NCBI RefSeq assembly: GCF_049943125.1
Contig: NZ_CP188040.1
Coordinates: 3,410,001 to 3,474,000 of the forward strand
DNA: 64,000 nt
Direction: 5' to 3'
From: JAEXZL01 sp049943125
Lineage (GTDB): Bacteria > Bacillota > Clostridia > Clostridiales > Clostridiaceae
In this document: in pieces, positions 16,223 through 24,683 of the stretch
Position numbering within the stretch: the stretch's first letter is position 1
Layout: the number at the start of each line of letters is the position of its first letter
The notes under the pieces: model-generated
Told to the model about the DNA's origin: nothing
Seen by the model: only the letters and a program-made list of their open reading frames with translations
The model's database searches: none
Position numbers and translations under genes: made by a program

Positions 16223-16650
16223 TGATATATTCAGATAAGGTTATGGACCATTTTAGAAACCCTAGAAATGTTGGAGAAATAAAGGATGCTAATGGCGTCG
16301 GAGAAGTTGGAAATGCAAAGTGTGGAGATATTATGAAGATTTATCTCAAGGTAGAGGATGACATAATAAAGGATGTAAAATTTAAAACCTTTGGCTGTGG
16401 ATCTGCTATTGCTTCTTCCAGTATGGCTACAGAGCTCATTATAGGAAAGACTTTAGAAGAGGCATGGACCTTAACTAATAAGGCTGTGGCTGAAGCATTA
16501 GATGGATTACCACCTGTAAAAATGCACTGCTCAGTTTTAGCTGAGGAGGCTATACACAAAGCTATTAACGATTATAGAATCAATCAAGGATTAGAAGCTT
16601 GGGATTATGAAGAGCATGATGATATCCATGATGCTGTTCATGGAGAATAG
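16222..16650 (+). CDS. iscU: Fe-S cluster assembly scaffold IscU/NifU-N
   Basis: Scaffold on which clusters are built with sulfur from IscS. The 142 residues carry the three ligand cysteines C34 (NAKCGD), C59 (TFGCGSA) and C103 (MHCS) plus D36 and H102, so the active site is complete. There is no NifU C-terminal domain, but a short acidic/histidine tail (EEHDDIHDAVH) is present. ATG 16222 overlaps the iscS stop. In relatives mnmA, which uses IscS sulfur for tRNA, often follows; here a terminator ends the operon instead. Confidence 0.96.
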   Translation: MIYSDKVMDHFRNPRNVGEIKDANGVGEVGNAKCGDIMKIYLKVEDDIIKDVKFKTFGCGSAIASSSMATELIIGKTLEEAWTLTNKAVAEALDGLPPVKMHCSVLAEEAIHKAINDYRINQGLEAWDYEEHDDIHDAVHGE

Positions 16651-16663
16651 AAAAGAAAGAATG

Positions 16664-16692
16664 AAAAATACCCTTTAATAGGGTATTTTTTT
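16664..16692 (+). terminator. Terminator of the isc operon
   Basis: AAATACCCT pairs with AGGGTATTT around TTAAT; a run of eight Ts forms and follows the 3' arm. Confidence 0.9.
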
Positions 16693-16736
16693 TATATATC
16701 AGTTAATAATTACTAAAGTAGAGAAGGGAGGGTTAT

Positions 16737-17237
16737 ATGTATAGAGCTAAAGACTTCCAGTACATGAAAGTTGTAAATGTAAAAGGAAAAACATTAGGAT
16801 ATATTAATGATGTTCTTATAGATTTTCATAATAATTTAGTTACAGGCTTTTCAGTATCATCCCTGAATTTATTTAAAAAGAGTCAGCAGGTTCTAGTAGA
16901 AAATATAGTCACAGTAGATAAGCTCATGATAGCCACTTCATTTAATAAAGAAGCTTTCATTCCCTTTAGGGAGATTAGAGACTTAGAGGTTTATAACAGT
17001 AGAGGGATACTCATGGGCGTAATTGAAGATATTATAATTGAAAGGAAAACCTATGAGATTAAGGGGATTCTTATTTCCTCTGGACTTATTCATAAGCTTA
17101 TTGATGGTAAAAGCATTCTCATCCCAAGAAAGTGTATTTTAGGAGAGGATTATATGCTCTTCTTTGAGACAGATAGTAAAATTAAGCTTTATTCTATGCC
17201 TCACAAAAATGATGGGGGTATTAACTGTGAGAATTAG
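16737..17237 (+). CDS. PRC-barrel domain protein
   Basis: A 166-residue protein made of two PRC-barrel-like repeats: KVVNVKGKTLGYINDVLIDF (about residues 11-30) and YNSRGILMGVIEDIIIE (about 83-99). PRC barrels are adaptor folds found in RimM and photosynthetic reaction centres; the role of this free-standing form is unknown. It has GGGAGGG 6 bases before the ATG. Its end overlaps the permease gene by 11 bases, suggesting co-expression. The same neighbourhood before alaS is seen in other Clostridia. Confidence 0.85.
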   Translation: MYRAKDFQYMKVVNVKGKTLGYINDVLIDFHNNLVTGFSVSSLNLFKKSQQVLVENIVTVDKLMIATSFNKEAFIPFREIRDLEVYNSRGILMGVIEDIIIERKTYEIKGILISSGLIHKLIDGKSILIPRKCILGEDYMLFFETDSKIKLYSMPHKNDGGINCEN

Positions 17238-18261
17238 TACTAAAGGAATAATAAAAAGAATCTTTGTTGCTTTGTTGATACCTATAATGATAATACTATT
17301 ATTAATTCTTTATATTAATTCAGTGGTTCTAAGAGAGCTGATTCAAATAATTTTATCATCATATATATTGGCTTATGTATTTAGACCATTTCATAGATTT
17401 TTAGTAAATAAAGGCATAAATAAAAAGCTTGCAGCCTTTGGTATAATACTATCAATTATAATAATTGTGATAGGAATAATCACTTTTTTTATTCCTATAT
17501 TATTTAAAGAAAGCTTGAATTTAGAAAAGATTATCTATGAGGGTGAAACAGTATTAGAAAGCCTTGTAGGGAAGTTAAATCTAAATAATATAGGCTTTAT
17601 TAATAACAATACGTCCCATATATATGATGCTTTAAATACCATGGTGATTGATTTCTCCCAAAACCTAATTGATATATTATTAGGCTTAGGCAGTATGCTT
17701 ATTAAATTAGCTTTGATACCTGTTTTAACCTATTATCTTATAAGTGATGGAGAATTTATAGCTAAGAAGCTTTTATTAATACTTCCCGGAAAGGAAAGAC
17801 AGCTACTTAAAAATATAGCTAGAGATGCAGATAAAGTACTATCGAGATATGTGTTTTCCCAGCTGATTCTATCATTTATTATTGGTGTTCTAACCTTTAT
17901 TGCCCTTGTATTTTTACGTGTGGATTTTCCATTATGGCTCTCATTATTTAATGCAGTGCTCAATATTATTCCTTATTTTGGCCCAATTATTGGTGCTATT
18001 CCAGCGGTTTTATTCGCACTTATACAGTCTACGGAAAAGGCAATATGGACAGCAGTTTTAATGTTTGCAATTCAGCAGATTGAGGGAGATTTACTATCTC
18101 CTAAGCTAGTTGGAGATAGTATAAGCATCCATCCAGTAATGATTATACTTCTGCTTTTACTTGGTCAACAGCTCGGTGGTTTTATAGGAATGGTATTAGC
18201 AGTACCTGCGGCTGTAATTGTTAAGGTAATATATGAGGATATTAATTATCATCTATTTTGA
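17227..18261 (+). CDS. AI-2E family transporter
   Basis: A 344-residue polytopic membrane protein with about seven to eight helices. The pattern is typical of the AI-2E (PerM/TqsA) family: two N-terminal helices, a soluble segment around residues 90-150, then the conserved ALIPVLTYYLISDGEFI and the glycine-rich FNAVLNIIPYFGPIIGAIPA, with LSPKLVGDSISIHP near the C-terminus. Substrates differ between members (AI-2, ions), so none is assigned. GTG 17227 is chosen because GGGGG lies 8 bases upstream; longer in-frame starts have no such site. Confidence 0.9.
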   Translation: MRISTKGIIKRIFVALLIPIMIILLLILYINSVVLRELIQIILSSYILAYVFRPFHRFLVNKGINKKLAAFGIILSIIIIVIGIITFFIPILFKESLNLEKIIYEGETVLESLVGKLNLNNIGFINNNTSHIYDALNTMVIDFSQNLIDILLGLGSMLIKLALIPVLTYYLISDGEFIAKKLLLILPGKERQLLKNIARDADKVLSRYVFSQLILSFIIGVLTFIALVFLRVDFPLWLSLFNAVLNIIPYFGPIIGAIPAVLFALIQSTEKAIWTAVLMFAIQQIEGDLLSPKLVGDSISIHPVMIILLLLLGQQLGGFIGMVLAVPAAVIVKVIYEDINYHLF

Positions 18262-18326
18262 TTATTTATGAGAAGCTAACAACTAAGTATATGGAATAAA
18301 TAATATAAAATAAATTGCTTCTATTA

Positions 18327-18355
18327 TTGACATAAAATCTTTCTTGTCATATAAT
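18327..18355 (+). promoter_or_regulatory. Consensus sigma-A promoter of alaS
   Basis: TTGACA (18327-18332), exactly 17 bases, TATAAT (18350-18355). Both hexamers match consensus; transcription should start near 18362, just before the T-box leader. Confidence 0.85.
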
Positions 18356-18374
18356 TTTCACTATAAATTAATAA

Positions 18375-18560
18375 TTAAACAATGAAGAGAATGAGTAGAT
18401 ATGTAGCGTATACAGAGAGGAAGTGGTTGGTGAAAACTTCTTATTAAGCATATTGAAGCTATCTTGGAGTTTAATAATGATAAAGTGATGTTTAAATACA
18501 TAATTAGGGTGGTACCGCGGAGCATGCCTTCGTCCCTTGTTTAGGGATGAGGGCTTTTTA
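18375..18560 (+). promoter_or_regulatory. T-box leader (tRNA-Ala sensing) upstream of alaS
   Basis: The T-box AGGGTGGTACCGCGG is at 18506-18520. Stem I shows AGTA (18393-18396), the stem GATATGT/GCATATT, the distal stem GAAGT/ACTTC, and between the GCATATT arm and TCTTGGAG a specifier loop GAAGCTA; its GCT (18458-18460) is an alanine codon. A terminator, GCCTTCGTCCCT with AGGGATGAGGGC (18526-18554) plus five Ts, is the alternative to the antiterminator. Uncharged tRNA-Ala should therefore turn alaS on. Confidence 0.95.
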
Positions 18561-18587
18561 TATTTTAAATTAACGGAGGGATATATG

Positions 18588-21230
18588 ATGAAATCTATGG
18601 GTGCAAATGAAATTAGAGAAGCCTATTTAAGATTTTTTGAAAGCAAAAATCATTTAAGATTAGATAGTTTTTCCTTGGTTCCTAAGGATGACAATAGTTT
18701 GTTGTTAATAAATGCTGGAATGGCACCTTTAAAGCCTTATTTTACAGGGATAAAAACACCACCACGAAATAGGATGACAACCTGTCAAAAATGTATCAGA
18801 ACTGGGGATATAGAAAATGTGGGTAAAACCTCAAGGCATGGTACCTTTTTCGAGATGCTTGGAAACTTTTCTTTTGGTGACTATTTCAAAAAGGAAGCTA
18901 TAATATGGGGCTGGGAATTTGTAACGGAGGTATTAAAAATCTCTAAGGATAGATTATATGTTACTATCTATCTTGATGACGATGAAGCTTATGATTATTG
19001 GGTTAACAATACTGATATCGAGCCAGGTAGGATATTCAGGTTAGGTAAAGAGGATAACTTCTGGGAAATAGGCGAAGGTCCTTGTGGCCCTTCTTCAGAG
19101 ATTCATTATGACCGTATAGGACATAAGGTAAATACTGTAGAAGAGTTTCTAGAAGCCTCAGATAAAGACCAGATTATTGAATTTTGGAATCTAGTATTTA
19201 CTCAGTTTGATAAGGACAGTGAAGGAAATTACAATAGGCTGCCAAATCCTAATATTGACACAGGTATGGGTCTGGAAAGAATAGCTACCATTATGCAGGG
19301 AGTAAATAATATATTTGAAATAGATACAGTGAAAAATATACTAAACAAGATTAGTGATATTGCAGGGGTTTCCTATGGTGCTTCCTCTAAGTCTGATATC
19401 TCCTTACGAATTATCACAGATCATACCAAGGGCTTTACTATGCTTATATCCGATGGAGTGCTACCTTCTAATGAAGGTAGAGGCTATGTTCTTAGAAGAT
19501 TGCTGAGAAGAGCTGCAAGACATGGCAGGCTTTTAGGAATTAAGGAAGCATTTCTTACTAAGGTTGTAGAAAGTGTAATAGAAAATTATCAGGGAGCTTA
19601 TCCTGAATTAAAGGAAAAGAAGGATTATATCCTAAAAGTTGTTTCAATTGAGGAAGCTAAGTTTAATGAAACTATTGATTCAGGTATGATGATTTTAAAT
19701 GATTATATAAATGAGATGGAAGAGAAAAATGAAAAAGTTCTTCCAGGAGAAAAGGCATTTAAGCTATATGATACTTATGGCTTCCCACTAGAGTTAACTC
19801 AAGAAATCCTCGAAGAAAAATCTATGTCCCTTAATGTGGAGGATTTCAATAAAGAGATGGAAGAACAAAGGAATAGAGCTAGAAGTGCCAGAGGAGAATC
19901 CAATTATATGGGTTCAGAGGATGGAATCATAAATAAAATTGACAAGGACTTAAACACATCCTTTGTTGGTTATGATCATCTCAAGGGTGAATCACAAATA
20001 GCTGTTATATCTTCAGGTCTGGAGGATTTCTCTGATAAAATATCTGCAGGAGAGGAAGGCTTTATTATAACTCTAGATACTCCTTTCTATGCTGAAATGG
20101 GAGGACAGGTAGGCGATAGAGGCTATATAACATCAGATAAAGGCAAGGCTCAGGTTGTAGATTGTAAGAAGAATGCTTCAGGAAAAATAATTCATCTAGT
20201 AAAGATGCTGGAAGGAAGCTTTAGCGTAGAGGATAAGGTTCTCCTTACAGTAGACAGTGATAGAAGAAGCAATATATGTAAGAATCATACAGCTACACAT
20301 TTGCTTCATAAGGCCTTAAAGGATGTATTAGGAGATCATGTAAATCAGGCAGGCTCCTATGTTGGTGAGGATAGATTAAGATTTGACTTTACTCATTTCT
20401 CTTCCTTAACCATAGAAGAGCTTACGAAGATAGAAAAGATAGTTAATACGGAAATAATGAAGGCTTACGAGGTTGCTACTGAAGAAATGACTTTAACTGA
20501 GGCTAAGGAAGCTGGAGCCATGGCATTATTTAATGAAAAGTATTCTGATAAAGTAAGAGTTGTGTCAGCAGGCTGTTATAGTAAGGAGCTATGTGGTGGT
20601 ACCCATGTTAGAAACTCCGGAGAAATAGGATTGTTTAAAATACTATCTGAAACTGGTGTAGCTGCTGGAGTAAGACGAATCGAAGCTTTGACTGGCTTTA
20701 ATGCTATAGAATATATTGAAAATAAGCTCAGCTTATTAAGTAATGCTGCGGATATTATTAAAAGTAATGAAAAAGACTTTGTTAATAAGCTTAACAATTT
20801 AGTAAGTGAGCTCAAGGACAAGGAAAAAGAAATTCATGAGCTGAAACAAAAAATGGTTTCTGGTTTAGAAGAAGAAATTTTAAACAGTGCAGAAGAAGTA
20901 AATGGAATTAAATTTATTTCCTATAAGCTTGAAGATATCGACACCAATTCTTTAAGAGAGCTGGCAGAAAAGCTTAGAGATAAGGGTGGAGATATATTGG
21001 TACTTTTAGCTGGTACTTCAGAAGATAAGGTGAGCTTTGTTGCTATGGCATCAAAGAACTTAGTCTCAAGAGGAGTACATTGTGGAAAAATAATTAAAGA
21101 AGTAGCTGCTGTTGCTGGCGGCGGCGGCGGTGGAAGACCAGATATGGCTCAAGCTGGTGGGAAATTACCAAACAAAGCACAGGAAGCAATTGATAAATTA
21201 AAGAGTTTATTGAAAAGTATTATTAATTAG
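18588..21230 (+). CDS. alaS: Alanyl-tRNA synthetase
   Basis: Class II synthetase charging tRNA-Ala, with an editing domain for mischarged Ser/Gly. Domains over 880 residues: catalytic core (NAGMAPLKPYF, RHGTFFEMLGNFSFGDYF), tRNA recognition, editing domain with zinc ligands HTATHLLHKAL and CGGTH (about residues 560-670), then the C-Ala region with GGGGGGRPDMAQAGG near the end. ATG 18588 lies 7 bases after GGAGGG; the ATG immediately before it is closer. Expression is set by the T-box leader. Confidence 0.98.
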   Translation: MKSMGANEIREAYLRFFESKNHLRLDSFSLVPKDDNSLLLINAGMAPLKPYFTGIKTPPRNRMTTCQKCIRTGDIENVGKTSRHGTFFEMLGNFSFGDYFKKEAIIWGWEFVTEVLKISKDRLYVTIYLDDDEAYDYWVNNTDIEPGRIFRLGKEDNFWEIGEGPCGPSSEIHYDRIGHKVNTVEEFLEASDKDQIIEFWNLVFTQFDKDSEGNYNRLPNPNIDTGMGLERIATIMQGVNNIFEIDTVKNILNKISDIAGVSYGASSKSDISLRIITDHTKGFTMLISDGVLPSNEGRGYVLRRLLRRAARHGRLLGIKEAFLTKVVESVIENYQGAYPELKEKKDYILKVVSIEEAKFNETIDSGMMILNDYINEMEEKNEKVLPGEKAFKLYDTYGFPLELTQEILEEKSMSLNVEDFNKEMEEQRNRARSARGESNYMGSEDGIINKIDKDLNTSFVGYDHLKGESQIAVISSGLEDFSDKISAGEEGFIITLDTPFYAEMGGQVGDRGYITSDKGKAQVVDCKKNASGKIIHLVKMLEGSFSVEDKVLLTVDSDRRSNICKNHTATHLLHKALKDVLGDHVNQAGSYVGEDRLRFDFTHFSSLTIEELTKIEKIVNTEIMKAYEVATEEMTLTEAKEAGAMALFNEKYSDKVRVVSAGCYSKELCGGTHVRNSGEIGLFKILSETGVAAGVRRIEALTGFNAIEYIENKLSLLSNAADIIKSNEKDFVNKLNNLVSELKDKEKEIHELKQKMVSGLEEEILNSAEEVNGIKFISYKLEDIDTNSLRELAEKLRDKGGDILVLLAGTSEDKVSFVAMASKNLVSRGVHCGKIIKEVAAVAGGGGGGRPDMAQAGGKLPNKAQEAIDKLKSLLKSIIN

Positions 21231-21240
21231 TATACTTTTT
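21213..21240 (+). terminator. Weak terminator overlapping the alaS stop
   Basis: AAAAGTAT (21213-21220) pairs with ATACTTTT (21232-21239), with the T tract in the 3' arm; the alaS stop codon is in the loop. AT-only pairs make it weak. Confidence 0.4.
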
Positions 21241-21345
21241 ACGCAATTTGTTCTATAATAAAGTTAGATATTTAATATTGCTTGTATATTGAGTTAGAAT
21301 ATAGATAATAATAATGATAAACTAATCTTTGCTTTCAAAATATTA

Positions 21346-21387
21346 GCAAGGGGGTGAAGCTGCTTAACTATCTTAGGCAGCGCATAT
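21346..21387 (+). promoter_or_regulatory. Ribosome binding site separated from the ireB start by a hairpin
   Basis: The only strong site before ireB, AAGGGGGTGA (about 21348-21357), is more than 30 bases from the ATG at 21388. Between them GCTGCTTA (21359-21366) pairs with TAGGCAGC (21374-21381) around a 7-base loop, which would bring site and start close together. An alternative use of the same site is a 14-codon GTG-started leader ORF at 21354-21398 that overlaps the ireB start. Confidence 0.5.
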
Positions 21388-21642
21388 ATGGGTATTAATG
21401 AAAACACTATGCATTTTGATTTTTCAAGTAATAAAAAAGAGCTGACAAAGTCAATTATAACTGAAGTATATGAAGCTTTGAGTGAAAAAGGGTATAATCC
21501 TGTTAATCAGCTTGTAGGATACCTAATCTCTGGAGATCCAACATATATAACTAACCATAAAGGTGCAAGAGCCTTGGTTAGAAAGTTAGAAAGAGATGAA
21601 ATCCTTGAAGAGGTAATTAAAGCTTATTTGGAAATCAAATAA
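21388..21642 (+). CDS. ireB: IreB-like regulatory phosphoprotein (UPF0297)
   Basis: An 84-residue protein of the UPF0297 family. In Enterococcus faecalis, IreB is a substrate of the PASTA kinase IreK and its phosphatase IreP and influences cephalosporin resistance. Conserved parts are MHFDFSS, VYEALSEKGYNPVNQLVGYLISGDPTYIT and ARALVRKLERDEILEE. The N-terminus has a threonine (T7), and the family is phosphorylated on N-terminal threonines. A PP2C phosphatase gene begins at the right end of this window. alaS-ireB-ruvX-DUF1292 is a conserved Firmicutes order. Translation may depend on a hairpin upstream of the start. Confidence 0.93.
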   Translation: MGINENTMHFDFSSNKKELTKSIITEVYEALSEKGYNPVNQLVGYLISGDPTYITNHKGARALVRKLERDEILEEVIKAYLEIK

Positions 21643-21645
21643 ATG

Positions 21646-21669
21646 AAAAGTGCCCATAAGGCACTTTTT
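21646..21669 (+). terminator. Terminator between ireB and ruvX
   Basis: AAAAGTGCC (21646-21654) pairs with GGCACTTTT (21660-21668) around CATAA, with a five-T tract. Confidence 0.8.
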
Positions 21670-21690
21670 ATTTAAGTAAAGGGAGTAATC

Positions 21691-22116
21691 ATGAGAATAA
21701 TAGGTTTAGACATTGGAGACAAAACCATAGGTGTCTCCGTAAGCGATCCTCTGGGCCTTACCGCGCAGGGTATAACTACTATACATAGAAAAAATAAAGA
21801 GAAGGATACAGCTGAAATTAAAAAGTATGTAGACTTATATAATTCTCAGCTTATTGTTTCAGGGATGCCTAAAAATATGAATGGCTCTATAGGTCCACAA
21901 GGAGAGAAGGTCATAAAATATTGTAATTATCTTAAAAATAAGCTTCAGATAGAGGTGGTTTTTTGGGATGAGAGGCTCACAACCGTTGCAGCTCACAGAG
22001 CGATGCTGGAAGCTGATTTATCTAGAGAGAAGAGAAGTAAAATCGTAGATAAGCTAGCTGCTGTTTACATACTACAAGGATATTTAGATAAATTAAATCT
22101 AGAAAAGAGGAGGTAA
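21691..22116 (+). CDS. ruvX: RuvX/YqgF-family RNase H-fold nuclease
   Basis: A 141-residue RNase H-like nuclease, annotated as putative Holliday junction resolvase and linked in E. coli to pre-16S rRNA 5' processing. Catalytic acidic motifs are visible: GLDIGDKTIGVSVSD (about residues 4-18), VSGMPKNMNGSIG, WDERLTTVAA (about 92-101) and a late D in KIVDKLAA. Which activity dominates here is unknown. It is 7 bases from the next gene and likely co-transcribed with it. Confidence 0.93.
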   Translation: MRIIGLDIGDKTIGVSVSDPLGLTAQGITTIHRKNKEKDTAEIKKYVDLYNSQLIVSGMPKNMNGSIGPQGEKVIKYCNYLKNKLQIEVVFWDERLTTVAAHRAMLEADLSREKRSKIVDKLAAVYILQGYLDKLNLEKRR

Positions 22117-22122
22117 AATTAA

Positions 22123-22386
22123 ATGAACAATGATATCGAAACAATAGTTCTTCAGGATGAAAATGGTGTTGAAACTGAGTTTGAAGTGATAACTAAGCTT
22201 GACATTGAAGATGAAGAGTATTTTATTGTAACACCTATTGATGATGAAGAAGGAGATGCAATTGCTCTTAAAATAGTAACAGATAGCGAAGGTAATGAAA
22301 TGTTAGCTACTGTTGAAGATGAAGAAGAATTTGCTATGGTAGCAGAAGCATATAGCACTATCTTTTCTGATAGTGAATTAAATTAG
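22123..22386 (+). CDS. DUF1292 (UPF0473) acidic protein
   Basis: An 87-residue, strongly acidic protein of the DUF1292 family (VLQDENGVETEFEVITKLDIEDEEYFIVTP written in two family blocks), function unknown. It nearly always follows ruvX in Firmicutes. GAGGAGG precedes the ATG and overlaps the end of ruvX. No membrane segment or cysteine is present. Confidence 0.9.
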   Translation: MNNDIETIVLQDENGVETEFEVITKLDIEDEEYFIVTPIDDEEGDAIALKIVTDSEGNEMLATVEDEEEFAMVAEAYSTIFSDSELN

Positions 22387-22399
22387 TAGAGGTAAACCT

Positions 22400-22855
22400 A
22401 TGTCAAATTTATCCATAGAAGATATACAGAAATTAAAAGAAAACTTAAAACAGAGGGGATATAAATTAACTCCTCAAAGAAGAGCTATATTAAATGGTTT
22501 TCTTCAGAATGAAGGTAAGCATCTTACCGTGGAAGAAATTTACGATGATGTTAAAGAACAGTGCCCAGAGATAGGTCTTGCTACAGTCTATAGAACTGTA
22601 TTATTATTAGAGGAAATGGGAATAATATATAGACTTGACTTAGAAGATGGCTGTGCAAGATATGAATTAGTACATGAAAATGAAAATCATAGACATCATC
22701 ATTTAGTTTGCAGCAATTGTGGAGACGTTATTGAGGTTGAGGAAGATCTTCTAGAAAATATAGAAAACATTATAGAAACTCAATATGATTTTAAAATAAT
22801 GGACCATAGCGTTAAGTTTTTTGGTACCTGCAGCAAGTGTAAAACGGAAAATTAA
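22400..22855 (+). CDS. Fur/PerR-family metalloregulator
   Basis: A 151-residue winged-helix metalloregulator. The DNA-binding half has GYKLTPQRRAILNGF and the recognition region EIGLATVYRTVLLLEEMG. Metal-sensing residues are the ENHRHHHLVCSNCGDVIEVEEDL region (H-rich and CxxC) and the C-terminal CSKC, so the structural zinc site C4 is complete. Whether it senses iron (Fur), peroxide (PerR) or zinc (Zur) cannot be settled by eye. The ribosome binding site is only AGAGG. It sits between DUF1292 and the RNase J gene, with no metal transporter adjacent. Confidence 0.9.
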   Translation: MSNLSIEDIQKLKENLKQRGYKLTPQRRAILNGFLQNEGKHLTVEEIYDDVKEQCPEIGLATVYRTVLLLEEMGIIYRLDLEDGCARYELVHENENHRHHHLVCSNCGDVIEVEEDLLENIENIIETQYDFKIMDHSVKFFGTCSKCKTEN

Positions 22856-22898
22856 AAATGTTCGTCAGAAAAATAATAAAATATAAGGAGGGATGCTG

Positions 22899-24566
22899 AT
22901 GAAAAGAGAAAAAGGTAAAGTAAAAGTAATTCCTTTAGGCGGAATAAACGAAATTGGAAAAAATCTTACTGCCTTCGAATATAAAGAAGAAATTATAGTT
23001 ATTGATTGCGGACTTGCATTTCCTGATGAGGATATGTACGGAATTGATATTGTAATACCTGATATCAGCTATTTAATAAAAAACAAAGAAAAAGTAAAAG
23101 GAATTTTTCTGACCCATGGACATGAGGACCATATAGGTGCATTACCATATTTTCTGAAACAGCTAAATGTACCAGTTTATGGAACTAAGTTAACTTTAGG
23201 CTTAGTGGGGAATAAGTTAAAGGAGCATGGGCTTTTAAGTTCAGTAGAACTGAAAATTGTTGCTCCAAGAGACATCGTTAAACTTCAATATATGTCTGTT
23301 GAATTCATTAAAACAAACCATAGTATAGCAGATTCTGTTGCTATAGCTATACATACACCATTAGGAGTAATAATCCATACAGGAGATTTTAAGGTGGATT
23401 ATACACCTATCGATGGAGAAATTATAGACTTAGCTAGATTTGCTGAATTAGGTAGAAAAGGAGTTTTACTTCTATTAGCAGATAGCACAAATGTTGAAAG
23501 ACCTGGATATACCATGTCTGAAAGCACCGTGGGAGTAACCTTTGAAAATATTTTCTCTCAAACTACAGGCAGAATATTGGTAGCTACCTTTGCTTCTAAT
23601 ATCCATAGGCTACAACAAATAATTACTGCTGCTCACAAATATGGCAGGAAGGTGGCTGTATCCGGAAGAAGCATGGAGAACAATGTCAATGTTGCCTTAG
23701 AGCTTGGATACCTAGAGCTAGAAAAGGATACCTTGATAAGTGTTGATGCTATCAACAAATATCCACCAGAGAAATCTGTCATTATAACTACAGGAAGTCA
23801 GGGAGAGACAATGTCTGCCCTATCAAGAATTTCTAATAATGATCATAAAAAGATATCTATTAGTCCTGGAGACTTAGTAATTATTTCTGCTTCACCAATA
23901 CCAGGTAATGAAAAGCTCATATCAAAGGTAATTAATCAGCTATTTAAAAAAGGTGCAGAGGTTGTATACGAAGCCTTAGCAGATGTTCATGTATCAGGTC
24001 ATGCTTGTCAAGAAGAATTAAAGCTAATGCATGCTTTAGTGAAGCCTAAGTATTTTATCCCTGTACACGGTGAATATAGACATCTTAAGCAGCATACAGA
24101 ATTAGCAATAAAGATGGGTCTTAAGCCTGAAAATGTATTAATCCCTGAAAATGGTGATGTGATAGAAGTGGGAAGAGACATGCTAAGAAAAAATGGTACG
24201 GTAGTATCAGGAAATGTTTTTGTTGATGGATACGGAGTAGGAGATGTAGGTAACGTTGTACTTAGAGACAGAAAGCACCTATCCCAGGATGGTATATTAA
24301 CAGTTGTTGTTACTATTGAAAAGGAAAGCAGCAGTGTTATAGCAGGACCAGACATCATATCCAGGGGCTTTGTATATGTAAGGGAGTCAGAGGATCTCAT
24401 GGATAATGCCAAAGAGATAGTTAAGCAAACCTTAAAGGAATGTGAAGATAAGGGCATTAGAGATTGGTCGACACTAAAATCAAAAATTAAAGAAGCTCTA
24501 AGAATTTTCTTGTATGAAAAAACAAAGAGAAAACCAATGATATTACCAATTATCATGGAAATCTAA
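22899..24566 (+). CDS. rnj: Ribonuclease J
   Basis: Metallo-beta-lactamase/beta-CASP nuclease with 5' exonuclease and endonuclease activity in mRNA decay and rRNA maturation. The 555 residues carry HGHEDHIGALPY (HxHxDH, about residues 72-77), IHTGDFKVD, the beta-CASP segment SGRSMENNVN and the late HVSGHACQEE. ATG 22899 is 6 bases after AAGGAGGG; the ATG at 22893 directly abuts that site. Only one RNase J is seen here, so rnjA versus rnjB cannot be assigned. Confidence 0.95.
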   Translation: MKREKGKVKVIPLGGINEIGKNLTAFEYKEEIIVIDCGLAFPDEDMYGIDIVIPDISYLIKNKEKVKGIFLTHGHEDHIGALPYFLKQLNVPVYGTKLTLGLVGNKLKEHGLLSSVELKIVAPRDIVKLQYMSVEFIKTNHSIADSVAIAIHTPLGVIIHTGDFKVDYTPIDGEIIDLARFAELGRKGVLLLLADSTNVERPGYTMSESTVGVTFENIFSQTTGRILVATFASNIHRLQQIITAAHKYGRKVAVSGRSMENNVNVALELGYLELEKDTLISVDAINKYPPEKSVIITTGSQGETMSALSRISNNDHKKISISPGDLVIISASPIPGNEKLISKVINQLFKKGAEVVYEALADVHVSGHACQEELKLMHALVKPKYFIPVHGEYRHLKQHTELAIKMGLKPENVLIPENGDVIEVGRDMLRKNGTVVSGNVFVDGYGVGDVGNVVLRDRKHLSQDGILTVVVTIEKESSSVIAGPDIISRGFVYVRESEDLMDNAKEIVKQTLKECEDKGIRDWSTLKSKIKEALRIFLYEKTKRKPMILPIIMEI

Positions 24567-24584
24567 TTAATAAGTAGTGAAATA

Positions 24585-24613
24585 TTGACTTTTAAGCATT
24601 CAAAGCTTAGAAT
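24585..24613 (+). promoter_or_regulatory. Promoter immediately upstream of a terminator, before typA
   Basis: TTGACT (24585-24590), 17 bases, TAGAAT (24608-24613). Start near 24620, about 10 bases before the hairpin at 24629, so transcripts would meet a terminator within 40 bases. Confidence 0.55.
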
Positions 24614-24628
24614 AGTTATGGTTATTTA

Positions 24629-24658
24629 AATTGGATACCTATGTATCCAATTTTTTTT
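24629..24658 (+). terminator. Terminator or attenuator between rnj and typA
   Basis: AATTGGATAC (24629-24638) pairs perfectly with GTATCCAATT (24643-24652) around a 4-base loop, followed by further Ts to 24658. Confidence 0.85.
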
Positions 24659-24683
24659 AAAGTAAACAATCGGAGGAAAAGAA

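Noticed and set aside
24008..24556. 182-codon frame on the - strand within the RNase J gene
   Set aside because: Shadow of a strongly conserved gene; serine-rich product typical of antisense reading, no start signals.
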